Positions 24,019 to 31,460 are shown, numbered from the stretch's first letter. The stretch: 41,783 nt of DNA from Spirochaetota bacterium (GCA_024280415.1 JAJRQE010000079.1:1-41783); one strand, 5' to 3'. Program-made: numbers and translations. The notes: a model not told the origin generated them from the sequence alone.

Positions 24019-24912
24019 ATGTATATATTGTTTGGATATTTATTCGCCATTATTACAGCAGGCTGCTGGACGCAAAATTCAATAATATATTCCTATGTAG
24101 GAAAAAGAATCGGATCAGGAGCAGTTACCCATATCCGCTTATGGATTGCATTTCCTGCCACCTTAGTTATCCATCTGCTTTTTAGAGGAACTCTTTTTCC
24201 GGAAGGATACTCCTCTTTATCATACATTCTAATAGGAGCTTCCGGGGTTTTTGGTTTTTTTATTGCAGATTTGTTCATTTTCAAGGCCTTTGAACATATA
24301 GGAGCAAGAAAAACCATGGTCATAATGACCCTATCTCCTATTTTCAGCGCTATTATATCCTGGTTTTTATTTAACGAAATACTTTCTGTTATACAGATAA
24401 CCGGTGTTCTTGCCACTATCGGAGGTGTAATTACTGTAATACTCTCAGAAAGCAACCAATCAAGTGAAAAAACACATGTCATCTGGATACTCTTTGCACT
24501 TGTCGGAGCCGTAACCCAGGCAATCGGTGTTATCCTCGCAAAAGCAGGGCTTATGGAGGGGATACATCCTGTTTCCGGAAATGTTGTAAGGATAGGTGCA
24601 GGTCTTGTGGGGCTAATACTTTTTACCCTTCTAAGGGGCAACTTCCTTAAAGATTTTGCAAAGATGAAGGACAGAAGATCCCTCTATCTGCTAAGCTCTG
24701 CGGCTCTGGTAGGACCTGTATTCGGAATGCTCCTTGCCCTCTATGCATTTTCCTGGGCTCCTGTCGGAATTGTAACAGCACTTATTCAGTTAACACCTGT
24801 TATGCTTCTGCCCATAGATAGATTTTACTTAAAAAAGCATATACCCCCGGGAGCCATACTGGGAACATTGATTGCAGTCGCCGGTGCAGCAGTGCTGTTT
24901 ATATCTAATTAG
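24019..24912 (+). CDS. EamA/DMT-family transporter
   Basis: 297 aa with about ten hydrophobic helices in two EamA repeats (residues about 5-140 and 155-295). GASGVFGFFIADLFIFKAFE and GARKTMVIMTLSPIFSAIIS match the first repeat; the second repeat has the VLAKAGLMEG and SWAPVGIVTALIQLTPVML segments. The family exports amino acids, nucleobases or other metabolites; the substrate is not deducible. A second, frameshifted DMT gene lies 3 kb away on the other strand. Confidence 0.9.
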   Translation: MYILFGYLFAIITAGCWTQNSIIYSYVGKRIGSGAVTHIRLWIAFPATLVIHLLFRGTLFPEGYSSLSYILIGASGVFGFFIADLFIFKAFEHIGARKTMVIMTLSPIFSAIISWFLFNEILSVIQITGVLATIGGVITVILSESNQSSEKTHVIWILFALVGAVTQAIGVILAKAGLMEGIHPVSGNVVRIGAGLVGLILFTLLRGNFLKDFAKMKDRRSLYLLSSAALVGPVFGMLLALYAFSWAPVGIVTALIQLTPVMLLPIDRFYLKKHIPPGAILGTLIAVAGAAVLFISN

Positions 24913-24921
24913 TTTAACTAA

Positions 24922-25032
24922 CACATTATATCCATTGGAGATGTTATTAAAACAATAATGGATCAATCGGAAGCAGAAGTCAGAATGCTTAAGGAACATA
25001 TTAAAAACCCCTATGGTATTAATATTCCGTAA
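24922..25032 (+). pseudogene. Remnant of the C-terminus of a CBS-domain protein
   Basis: An open stretch of 36 codons following an in-frame TAA encodes IISIGDVIKTIMDQSEAEV, followed by RMLKEHIKNPYGINIP and a stop. The pattern ISIGDVVK, then an acidic helix ending in a LxxYI-like tail, is the usual end of bacterial CBS-pair proteins. No N-terminal CBS sequence precedes it; the DMT gene ends 9 bp before. This reads as a leftover of a deleted or replaced gene. Recognition rests on a short motif only. Confidence 0.45.
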
Positions 25033-25066
25033 GCATCAATGTACTCTGTAAACCTAAAAATTAAAG

Positions 25067-25101
25067 GGGTAGTTTCATGAATAGTCCTGCTTGAAATTAC
25101 C
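25067..25101 (+). terminator. Possible terminator hairpin upstream of a U-rich run
   Basis: GGGTAGTTTC and GAAATTACCC can form a 10-bp stem with one G-U pair and a 16-nt loop, followed by an AT-rich stretch with a T-run (TATATTTTTTT) about 15 nt later. It would end plus-strand transcription from the transporter. The T-run is not adjacent to the stem, so this is weak. Confidence 0.35.
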
Positions 25102-25581
25102 CTAAATATTTCTATATTTTTTTACAAGCCCCTGAATAAAGTTCCTCAGCAGCTGATCTCCGCATTCTCTGAAATTTTTATGACCAGATCTCCTGAACAG
25201 TGCACTTATTTCCGAGCCGGAAATTCTGTAATCTACCATTTTGAACAGATCAATTATATCTGTCTCTTTAAGTTCCAGAGCTATTCTAAGTTTCTTCATA
25301 ACCAAATTATTCTTAGGTGAAGGTGCCGCTGTTTTATTTTGGGAAGGATTCGCAGGAACATTTTTCCTGGGTCCACGCCTGGTTAATATCAGACCATCAA
25401 GAAAAGCTGTAAGCATAGTATCACTGCAGTTCAGGTATCCGGTTACGTCCTCATCCAGAAAATATTTTTCCAGATCCCCCGGGGAGAGAGTCTTTCCACC
25501 TGCTTCCACCATCCCAATAAGTTGCTCATCTCTGATGTTCAAAGCAAAACGGAGTCTCTTAAGAATATCATTATTTGTCAT
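25102..25581 (-). CDS. YehS-family protein (DUF1456)
   Basis: 159 aa with two DUF1456 repeats: NNDILKRLRFALNIRDEQLI at residues 2-21, and VMKKLRIALELKETDIIDLF in the second half. Each is followed by a conserved helix and the CxD/FL pattern (LNCSDTMLTAFLDGLIL; FRECGDQLLRNFIQGL). A Pro/Asn-rich linker joins the repeats. Function unknown; cytoplasmic. It converges with the transporter gene and is divergent from the DUF4395 gene. Confidence 0.93.
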   Translation of the reverse strand: MTNNDILKRLRFALNIRDEQLIGMVEAGGKTLSPGDLEKYFLDEDVTGYLNCSDTMLTAFLDGLILTRRGPRKNVPANPSQNKTAAPSPKNNLVMKKLRIALELKETDIIDLFKMVDYRISGSEISALFRRSGHKNFRECGDQLLRNFIQGLVKKYRNI

Positions 25582-25711
25582 TTACTCCCCCTTAGGGTCT
25601 TTGGTACACAAAATTTATTGCACTGTACCACATTTTGAACTTTAAAATAAGTTCTTTCCAAAAGATATTCTCTTTGTTGACTGTTTTTATAATGTATATT
25701 AGATTACTGGA

Positions 25712-26182
25712 ATGGAAAATAAACAAATACCTGAAAGAGTTCAGGAAAACAGGGTAAGGACAGTTGCTCTGGAGGTTATAATTATCTCGTCTGCTTCATT
25801 GATTTCCGGACAAGCTGTTCTGATGATTCTCCTGGGTGCTGATTTTTTAATAAGAGCCCTTGGGTTTTCCCGATACAGCCCTCTGGCCATGATCAGCAGA
25901 TCGTCACTGCCAGATCTCCTCCCCTTTCGTAAAAGACTAATCCTTGCCAGACCAAAGAAATTTGCTGCATCGATTGGTGCAATACTGGCTATTACGGCAG
26001 GAGCTTCAGGGCTGTTGGGTCACTTTATACCTATGTATTATATTACAGCCACCCTGCTTTTATTTTCAGTCCTTGAAACCTTTTTTAAATTCTGTGCCGG
26101 ATGCCTTATTTTTGGATTCCTTATACAACTTAAGTTTATTAAAGAGGAGAATTGTACAGACTGTAGTTTTAACACAGAATAA
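25712..26182 (+). CDS. DUF4395 membrane protein
   Basis: 156 aa with about four hydrophobic segments. The early block VQENRVRTVALEVIIISSA, followed by LLGADFLIRALGFSRYSPLA, and the later FCAGCLIFGFLIQLKFI with its Cys-x-x-Cys pair are the family's typical features. The CxxC at the membrane edge suggests redox or metal involvement, which is known only loosely for the family. It precedes two genes for cytochrome-like proteins on the same strand. Confidence 0.85.
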   Translation: MENKQIPERVQENRVRTVALEVIIISSASLISGQAVLMILLGADFLIRALGFSRYSPLAMISRSSLPDLLPFRKRLILARPKKFAASIGAILAITAGASGLLGHFIPMYYITATLLLFSVLETFFKFCAGCLIFGFLIQLKFIKEENCTDCSFNTE

Positions 26183-26226
26183 CAATTATGGGATCTGAAC
26201 TGGCTTTTTTAATTTATCCTTCTTTA

Positions 26227-26256
26227 TTTACAATTTATACTGTAAAATAATATACC
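26227..26256 (+). promoter_or_regulatory. Probable promoter with overlapping dyad before the b-cytochrome-like gene
   Basis: TTTACA (26227-26232) and TATACC (26251-26256) are 18 bp apart. A dyad TTTACA...TGTAAA (26227-26246) overlaps the -35 and spacer, as an operator would. GGAGG follows and leads to the ATG at 26269. Confidence 0.4.
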
Positions 26257-26268
26257 GATGGAGGTTTT

Positions 26269-26703
26269 ATGTCCTATTACACACAAATTATTCTACACAT
26301 GACTCTAATGATTGTGTTCTTTACTTCGATGTCTGCAGGAGTTTATACGGCGAAATTTTTAAAAAAGAAAACCTCGAAATGGTTGAAACTTCATAAAATA
26401 TTTATGACGACAGGACTTGTTTCCGGCCTTACAGGTTTTGGATGGATAATATATGTTGTACAGTCGGGTCTTAGTCCCCATTTTACAGTTTTTCATGCAA
26501 TACTTGGGTTAGTAACCCTTTCTGCATCATTAACTGCTCCGCTGGTTGGATTGAAATTAATGAGCAAAAAAACTGACAAAAGTAAAAAACCTCTGCTTCG
26601 AAAACTACACAGAACAATCGGATGGACAGGGATATTACTTGTTCTTATCTCTGTTGTTTCCGGACTTTCACTATTTGGAATAATTACAGTTCCTTTCCTT
26701 TAA
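26269..26703 (+). CDS. Four-helix membrane protein, b-type cytochrome-like
   Basis: 144 aa with four clear membrane helices (about residues 8-28, 42-66, 72-96, 118-141). Histidines lie at helix ends and in pairs (LHM near residue 10, KLHKIFM, HFTVFHAILG, KLHRTIGWTG), consistent with haem ligation as in cytochrome b561/DUF4079-type proteins. The gene is followed 78 bp later by a c-type cytochrome gene, so the two may form an electron-transfer pair in the membrane and periplasm (inference). An 8-bp-stem hairpin (26718-26745) sits between them. Confidence 0.65.
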   Translation: MSYYTQIILHMTLMIVFFTSMSAGVYTAKFLKKKTSKWLKLHKIFMTTGLVSGLTGFGWIIYVVQSGLSPHFTVFHAILGLVTLSASLTAPLVGLKLMSKKTDKSKKPLLRKLHRTIGWTGILLVLISVVSGLSLFGIITVPFL

Positions 26704-26781
26704 GTAATAAAATAATACTTCTCAAATTTACTAAAAATTGAGAAGGTTTAAATATAGCTATATTAATAAAAGGAGTGAGAT

Positions 26782-27288
26782 ATGAAAAAACTTTTTATTG
26801 CCCTGTTTATTTTTGTAATTATAAGTACTGTTATCTATGCCGGGGGAAACAGTGAAGATGCAACACCTACACAGACATCTGAATTCATAAACTATTCATC
26901 ATGGGCAAAGGTTAATGCAGAGACAATTACAGGTGATGTCACAGGAGTCCTTGGGGCAGCACATGAAAGATCAAAAGGTTTCAGAGAAATTTACGTAAAT
27001 GAAATAGGATTACCTGTTGAGAGTGGCGAAGAGGACTACCCCTTTCCTGAAGGAACTATAATTGTAAAAGAATCCTTTAAAAATGATAAAGGGAGTAAAG
27101 GAGCCTTAAGCAATCTCACAGTTATGGTAAAAAGAGAAAGCGGATATTCCCCGGATTACGGTGACTGGGAATATATTATAACAAAACCTGACGGGGCAAT
27201 TGCACAGCAGGGAACCCTTAGTGTTTGTATAAAATGCCATGCCAGGGGTGAAGATAAGGATTACACATTTATTAACTCCAGTATGTAA
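26782..27288 (+). CDS. Exported c-type cytochrome, P460-like
   Basis: 168 aa. The signal peptide (LFIALFIFVIISTVIYA) is followed by a spirochaete-like GGNSEDATP mature start. The fold-defining features of cytochrome P460-like domains are FPEGTIIVKESF, GDWEYIITKPDG and, near the end, the single haem site CIKCHARGEDKDYTF with CxxCH. The family includes haem enzymes acting on small nitrogen compounds and simple electron carriers; activity here cannot be told. RBS AGGAG lies 8 nt before the ATG. Confidence 0.85.
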   Translation: MKKLFIALFIFVIISTVIYAGGNSEDATPTQTSEFINYSSWAKVNAETITGDVTGVLGAAHERSKGFREIYVNEIGLPVESGEEDYPFPEGTIIVKESFKNDKGSKGALSNLTVMVKRESGYSPDYGDWEYIITKPDGAIAQQGTLSVCIKCHARGEDKDYTFINSSM

Positions 27289-27304
27289 AAATAAAGATAA
27301 AAAA

Positions 27305-27332
27305 CTGAACATCCCTCTGGAAGGATGTTCAG
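27305..27332. terminator. Bidirectional-type terminator between convergent genes
   Basis: CTGAACATCC (27305-27314) and GGATGTTCAG (27323-27332) form a perfect 10-bp stem with an 8-nt loop. On the minus strand it is followed by six T and a T-rich run, making a good terminator for the DMT gene; the plus-strand side is weaker. The stem overlaps the last codons of the minus-strand gene. Confidence 0.8.
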
Positions 27333-28161
27333 TTCTCAGATATGTTTTCCGGATTAATTGTAATAAGCAGAACACCAATAATAATTATTCCGACCCCGAT
27401 CCATTGTACAGGATGAAGAACCTCACCAAAACATGTCACCCCACCTATAACCGGGATAAGAATAAAATTAGCTGAAAATGATGGTATGACCTGCATTGGA
27501 TGACCATTTTTGTGGGCAAACTGTAATACTACCATAGAACATACAGACAACAGAACCCAAAATAATGTGTAAGGATTCAACAGTACTTCAAAACCGGAAC
27601 CCATTGAAGAGACGAGGTCTCCACCGACAGTTTTGCTGTGGAAATTTTTTGGAATTGAGAAACGAATCCACCAAGAGCACCCGAAAATCCACCAAGAGTT
27701 ATACAGAGAGCTTTCTTCTTTTTACGAAAAGTAATCCACAGGGCACCATATAGTATAGATACAATAATCAGTTTGATTGTAAGAAGTTTTATTTCAATTA
27801 CTGATTCAGATGCAGTTTGTGCAAAAAGTCCTATAAAAACAGCTGACACAAGTATCAGTAGAACTCCGAATATTTCGTTCCTGCCTATATGAACCTTTAG
27901 GATAAGGCGTGAATAAACTGTCATGGATACCAATCCTGTTCCTGCCATAGCTCCCACAAGACTGACCTGTCCGATACTCACTGCCCAAAGAAGTATCAAT
28001 GTAGATAAACCAGTACCTAGAGTTGCTCCTGCCCAGATTAACATACCTGCACATTTCTCTTTTTTCATTTTTAGAAATCCAAGTTTTTGGGTTGCCTGGG
28101 AAATATTTTGAACAGAGTAGCCAGCAAAGGCAGTAAATAATGATAAAATTATCGGGTTCAT
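27329..28161 (-). pseudogene. DMT/EamA-like transporter, frameshifted
   Basis: The product is in two frames: 27577-28161 (MNPIILSLFTAFAGYSVQNI onward) and 27329-27604 (ending in GVGIIIIGVLLITI). Together they give about 277 aa with nine or ten membrane helices in two EamA halves, so each part alone is incomplete. Reading the second frame upstream gives a continuous protein (…QKNFHSKTVGGDLVSS MGSGFEV…) if the run of six A in CCAAAAAATTTCC (minus strand, near 27640) had one more A. It is either a sequencing undercall, a genuine mutation or slippage. No partner gene is obvious. Confidence 0.75.
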
Positions 28162-28315
28162 GATTAATTCTAACAGCTATGGTTACTTCGTGCAATACAG
28201 CAAAAACTTCTGTCAGAAGGAGTAATAGAGATTTTTCCAGACCTTGTGCATCAGGAGAGAGGTCATGCAAGTCGAATTAAAAGTATGATGAAGGATTAGA
28301 GTCCTCCGTTACCAT

Positions 28316-29911
28316 TTATACCAGACTCGCCACAGCTGCCTTCTCAACAGGCAGTCCCCGATTATAGCGCATGTAAAAGTTTTGAAATCCCAATACATCT
28401 TCAGGATCAGGCTCTACGGTTATTCCGGTGCTTCCGGCAAAGATACTTTTCAGAAACTCCGGAAGTGTTTTATCTTTATTCTCTCGGATCATATATGCTG
28501 CCAAAAGAGCGATTCCCCAGGGGCCTCCTTCACCGGCACTATCCAAAACAGAAACCGGAGTATTTGTTGCAGCAGCCATAATCTTCTGTCCTACTCCAGG
28601 AGATTTAAAAAATCCACCATGTCCACGTATTTCATCAATCTCAACTTTCTCTTCATCGAAAAGAATATTCAGTCCGGTTCTGAGTGCACACAGAGAGGAA
28701 AAAAGATGGGTTCGCATAAAATTTTCCAAAGTAAACCGGCTTTCCGAAGAACGGACAAAAAGAGGGCGTCCCTCGTTGAATCCCGTCATATGCTCTCCTG
28801 ATATATAGCCATAGGCGAGAAGCCCTCCGCAGTCAGGGTCTCCCTGCAGTGCCAGGTTAAGAAGAGTATCGTATAATACCGGTTTTGAAACCTCTGCACC
28901 CAGAGCAGCTGCAGCCTGGCCTAAGAGTGCAATCCAGGAATCATAATCGGAAGTACAGTTATTTGAATGAGCCATGGCAACAGGCTTACCCTCCGGTGTA
29001 GTTACCAGATCGATCTCAGGATGCACACTGGAAAGTTCCTTCTCCAGTACAAGCATGGCAAATACAGATGTACCTGCCGATATGTTTCCGGTTCTTACAG
29101 AAACACTGTTAGTTGCCACCATGCCTGTTCCTGCATCTCCCTCAGGGGGGCACATAGGGATTCCCGGGAATAACTTCCCTGTCGGATCCAGGAGCAAAGA
29201 CCCCTCCCTGGTCAAAGTTCCTCCCATTTCTCCTGCGATAAGAACTTTGGGAAGAATATCCTTTAATTTCCAGTTATAGTTTTTTGACTTAATACGATTA
29301 TCAAAAGTTTCTACCATTTTAGGGTTGAATACTTTCTTTTCCGGATCAACAGGAAACATCCCGGAAGCATCCCCTATTCCAAGAACTTTATTTCCTGTCA
29401 GCTTCCAGTGGACATAGCCAGCCAGAGTAGAAATAAATGCAATATCCTCTACATGCTCCTCCCCATTGAGTATTGACTCATAAAGATGTGCAATACTCCA
29501 GCGTTGGGGGATTGGGTAGTCAAGAAGGCTTGTGAGTTCTTTTGAGGCTCTGGCGGTTCTATTATTTCGCCAGGTTCGAAATGGAACGAGCTGATTACCA
29601 TCCTTATCAAAAACAAGATACCCGTGCATCATAGCACTTATTCCCAGAGACTGAACTTTTTCAAGATGTACAGAATATTTACCAAGAATATTCTCTTTGA
29701 GAACAGTAACGCAGTTATTCAAACCTGCCCAGACCTGCTCCAGTGAATAGGTCCATATACCATCTTCCAGGGTATTTTCCCAGGCAAATTCTCCGGATAC
29801 AATAGGTAAGTTATCAGCACCGGTCAAAACTGCTTTAATCCTCGTGGAACCTATTTCAATTCCTAAAACAACTCTGCCATCTTTAATCTGATCCGGAATA
29901 TTATGATCCAT
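28316..29911 (-). CDS. FGGY-family carbohydrate kinase
   Basis: ATP-dependent sugar kinase of the xylulokinase/ribulokinase group, 531 aa. The N-terminal phosphate-1 motif is [18 protein letters not shown], then [20 protein letters not shown] and [14 protein letters not shown]. The ATP-domain motifs are [20 protein letters not shown] and [20 protein letters not shown], followed by [16 protein letters not shown]. Those last two blocks mark the C-terminal FGGY domain. The exact sugar (xylulose, ribulose or another) cannot be read. Strong RBS (GGGAGAGGGG). A cre-like operator upstream suggests sugar-responsive control. Confidence 0.88.
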   Translation of the reverse strand: MDHNIPDQIKDGRVVLGIEIGSTRIKAVLTGADNLPIVSGEFAWENTLEDGIWTYSLEQVWAGLNNCVTVLKENILGKYSVHLEKVQSLGISAMMHGYLVFDKDGNQLVPFRTWRNNRTARASKELTSLLDYPIPQRWSIAHLYESILNGEEHVEDIAFISTLAGYVHWKLTGNKVLGIGDASGMFPVDPEKKVFNPKMVETFDNRIKSKNYNWKLKDILPKVLIAGEMGGTLTREGSLLLDPTGKLFPGIPMCPPEGDAGTGMVATNSVSVRTGNISAGTSVFAMLVLEKELSSVHPEIDLVTTPEGKPVAMAHSNNCTSDYDSWIALLGQAAAALGAEVSKPVLYDTLLNLALQGDPDCGGLLAYGYISGEHMTGFNEGRPLFVRSSESRFTLENFMRTHLFSSLCALRTGLNILFDEEKVEIDEIRGHGGFFKSPGVGQKIMAAATNTPVSVLDSAGEGGPWGIALLAAYMIRENKDKTLPEFLKSIFAGSTGITVEPDPEDVLGFQNFYMRYNRGLPVEKAAVASLV

Positions 29912-29951
29912 CGCCCCTCTCCCGTAATGACTTAAACTAATACTGGAATAT

Positions 29952-29965
29952 TGTAATCGTTTACA
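29952..29965. promoter_or_regulatory. cre-like operator (LacI/CcpA-type) before the sugar kinase
   Basis: TGTAATCGTTTACA fits the cre consensus TGWAANCGNTNWCA at every position. It lies just downstream of TATACT, a -10 candidate for the minus-strand kinase gene (29972-29977), so binding would block transcription. A LacI-family sugar regulator encoded elsewhere is the likely ligand. Confidence 0.65.
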
Positions 29966-30028
29966 TTATGAAGTATAGAAGAGGAAAAGACAAGCAACTA
30001 CCATAATCAGGCTTTTTTGAAAACAAGC

Positions 30029-30057
30029 TTGACTATTTTTAACCAATATTGTAATTT
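30029..30057 (+). promoter_or_regulatory. Promoter of tRNA-Leu
   Basis: TTGACT (30029-30034) and TAATTT (30052-30057) are separated by 17 bp and end 13 bp before the mature tRNA. Confidence 0.6.
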
Positions 30058-30070
30058 ATCCCTCGTATTT

Positions 30071-30154
30071 GCGGTAGTGGTGGAATTGGTAGACACGCTA
30101 GCTTGAGGGGCTAGTGGTCGCAAGGCCGTGGAAGTTCAAGTCTTCTCTACCGCA
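30071..30154 (+). tRNA. tRNA-Leu (anticodon GAG)
   Basis: The acceptor arm GCGGTAG pairs with CTACCGC; the discriminator is A. The anticodon stem CTAGC/GCTAG encloses TTGAGGG, so the anticodon is GAG (Leu, CUC/CUU codons). A long variable arm (GTGGTCGCAAGGCCGT) is typical of class II tRNAs, and the T-arm has GTTCAAGTC. CCA is not encoded. A terminator follows at 30168-30199. Confidence 0.97.
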
Positions 30155-30159
30155 TGTTA
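30126..30159 (+). repeat. 34-bp direct repeat, copy 1 (tRNA-Leu 3' end)
   Basis: Runs from CCGTGGAAG through the tRNA 3' end to GTTA and is identical at 31125-31158, exactly 999 bp away. This is the arrangement left by integration of an element into a tRNA 3' end, where att sites coincide with the tRNA T-arm and acceptor. Confidence 0.85.
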
Positions 30160-30167
30160 TATTTACG

Positions 30168-30199
30168 CACTTAGCTTCTACCAGGCTAAGTGTTTTTTT
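30168..30199 (+). terminator. Rho-independent terminator after tRNA-Leu
   Basis: CACTTAGC (30168-30175) and GCTAAGTG (30185-30192) form a perfect 8-bp stem with a 9-nt loop, followed by seven T. Confidence 0.9.
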
Positions 30200-30409
30200 A
30201 TGCAGTAAGGCAATCGACCCTTCTATCTACCCCGTGGGTTATATTTTCATCTTCAAGCACTTGAACGAAAGTAATGATGATGAAAACCCGATAATACTTG
30301 TATTTTTTTATCGAACCTGAATTTTCATAGATTTCAGTTCAACAATAATGAGCAGCATTGTGAAGATAATATTTCTTTAGCGGTAATTTATTGTCAGCAC
30401 GGGTTCTTA

Positions 30410-30649
30410 TTATTGAACAGGGACACCTTCTTCGTAGAGCATATCTGGACAAAAATCCTGTTCATGAATCCATTGAATACTTCCATGAAACGGCTGGACT
30501 GTATTAAATAGTGTTGGGTTTTTTAGTTCCTTAAAAATACCTTTGTCTAAATAAGGTTTCACATCAAATATTCTTTTCTCATTATTTTTAAAAGTTATCA
30601 AAAGAGTATAATCAGAGGAAGGCTTTACTGTTTTTACTCTTGGATTCAT
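30410..30649 (-). CDS. DUF2442 protein
   Basis: 79 aa. PRVKTVKPSSDYTLLITF, then KRIFDVKPYLDKGIFKEL and FHGSIQWIHEQDFCPDML are the whole diagnostic pattern of DUF2442. The gene is 8 bp downstream of a DUF4160 gene; this pair is common in mobile and plasmid-like DNA and is often suspected to be a toxin-antitoxin-like module, though its activity is not established to my knowledge. AGGAG precedes the ATG. It lies inside the tRNA-Leu-bounded islet. Confidence 0.92.
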   Translation of the reverse strand: MNPRVKTVKPSSDYTLLITFKNNEKRIFDVKPYLDKGIFKELKNPTLFNTVQPFHGSIQWIHEQDFCPDMLYEEGVPVQ

Positions 30650-30657
30650 ATATACTC

Positions 30658-30927
30658 CTATTTAAGTGGATCAATTTTATAGATTTCATTCCCTTCACTA
30701 GCTAATTCCCAATCAGCCATTATTTCATCTCTATGAATTTCAATCCATGCTTCAACTAGTTTCAGTTTATTTGATTTAAGATTACCCTCAATTAATTTTC
30801 CATCAGGAATTGAAAGAACTGCTTCATCCTCTTGATATTTAACATGAATATGTGGGTTCTTATGTCTTCGATTATCAAAAAAATAAAGGGATATGATAAT
30901 TCCATAAAACATCGATATAATTGACAT
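30658..30927 (-). CDS. DUF4160 protein
   Basis: 89 aa. The start SIISMFYGIIISLYFFDNRR leads into HKNPHIHVKYQEDEAVLSIP, the DUF4160 hallmark (PHIHV), then LVEAWIEIHRDEIMADWELA. It is the upstream partner of the DUF2442 gene. The pair lies between two tRNA-Leu-derived sequences, so it was probably acquired with a small mobile segment. No Shine-Dalgarno is obvious before the ATG at 30927. Confidence 0.92.
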   Translation of the reverse strand: MSIISMFYGIIISLYFFDNRRHKNPHIHVKYQEDEAVLSIPDGKLIEGNLKSNKLKLVEAWIEIHRDEIMADWELASEGNEIYKIDPLK

Positions 30928-31025
30928 GATTTTAATATAGCAGATTTACTGCTTTTTTTAAAGCCCGTCTATGGCTTTTTCAACCGGTATGAATAATCGA
31001 CTCAATTTATAGAACACCCCATATA

Positions 31026-31154
31026 CGGCTAGAAATGGCACTAAGTTGGATACGCATTAAATTGAAGGGCTAGTGGTCGGAAGCAGGATGCATGGGCTAG
31101 CAGCAACGAAGTTGTGACCAGCCGCCGTGGAAGTTCAAGTCTTCTCTACCGCAT
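31026..31154 (+). pseudogene. Degenerate tRNA-Leu copy with insertion in the variable arm
   Basis: Aligns with the intact tRNA-Leu along its length: a degraded 5' half (CGGCTAG..., AAGTTGGATACGC) followed by GGGCTAGTGGTCG and then the intact 3' end. The anticodon stem no longer pairs. About 40 nt are inserted in the variable arm, including GCAGCAACGAAGTTGTGACC, which can fold as a small hairpin (CAAC-GAA-GTTG). It has its own downstream terminator (31163-31199), so it was once a transcription unit, or lies in one. Confidence 0.8.
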
Positions 31155-31158
31155 GTTA
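31125..31158 (+). repeat. 34-bp direct repeat, copy 2
   Basis: Identical to 30126-30159. The 999-bp spacing contains only the DUF2442/DUF4160 pair, a terminator and AT-rich sequence. No integrase is present between or near the repeats. Confidence 0.85.
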
Positions 31159-31162
31159 AAGA

Positions 31163-31199
31163 AGCAGTTGCATATCTGTAAAATGCAGCTGCTTTTTTT
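31163..31199 (+). terminator. Rho-independent terminator after the tRNA-Leu pseudogene
   Basis: AGCAGTTGCAT (31163-31173) pairs with ATGCAGCTGCT (31183-31193) with one G-U pair and a 9-nt loop; a T-run follows at once. Confidence 0.85.
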
Positions 31200-31272
31200 A
31201 TTTCCCAATCAAAATGGTGAGGTTTCTGCAAAATAACCTTTCTAAATACCTAATAATATGATAATTGTTCTG

Positions 31273-31401
31273 AGCTTCTTGCAAAACTATTGTTTTACAA
31301 GAAGCTGTCATGGGGTCAAAAAGTTAACCTGTTACTCTGTAACATTTTAACTTTTCTAAAGATCCTTGCCAATTTCAAAAACCTGGAGTTTTTAAATTGG
31401 C
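31273..31401. repeat. Three consecutive long hairpins in an intergenic region
   Basis: Hairpin 1 (31273-31306): AGCTTCTTG/CAAGAAGCT with inner AAAAC/GTTTT, one C-A mismatch, loop TATT. Hairpin 2 (31319-31355): AAAAGTTAA/TTAACTTTT with inner GTTAC/GTAAC and loop TCT. Hairpin 3 (31368-31401): GCCAATTT/AAATTGGC with inner AAAAAC/GTTTTT, a bulged C, and loop CTGGA. All have 14-bp stems. None has an immediately adjacent long T-run. They do not share sequence. Role unknown. Confidence 0.8.
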
Positions 31402-31460
31402 TCTTCTATTTATTATATTACCTCAGGTAATTATGATTTGATGTGTTATACTGGAAGCTT

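Noticed and set aside
27806-28270. Minus-strand 154-codon open frame at the DMT locus
   Set aside because: It is the shadow of the transporter in another frame; the transporter frame has coherent membrane helices.
31443-31460. GTG start for the response regulator
   Set aside because: The GTG region contains a -10-like TATACT; the ATG at 31461 directly starts the receiver fold.
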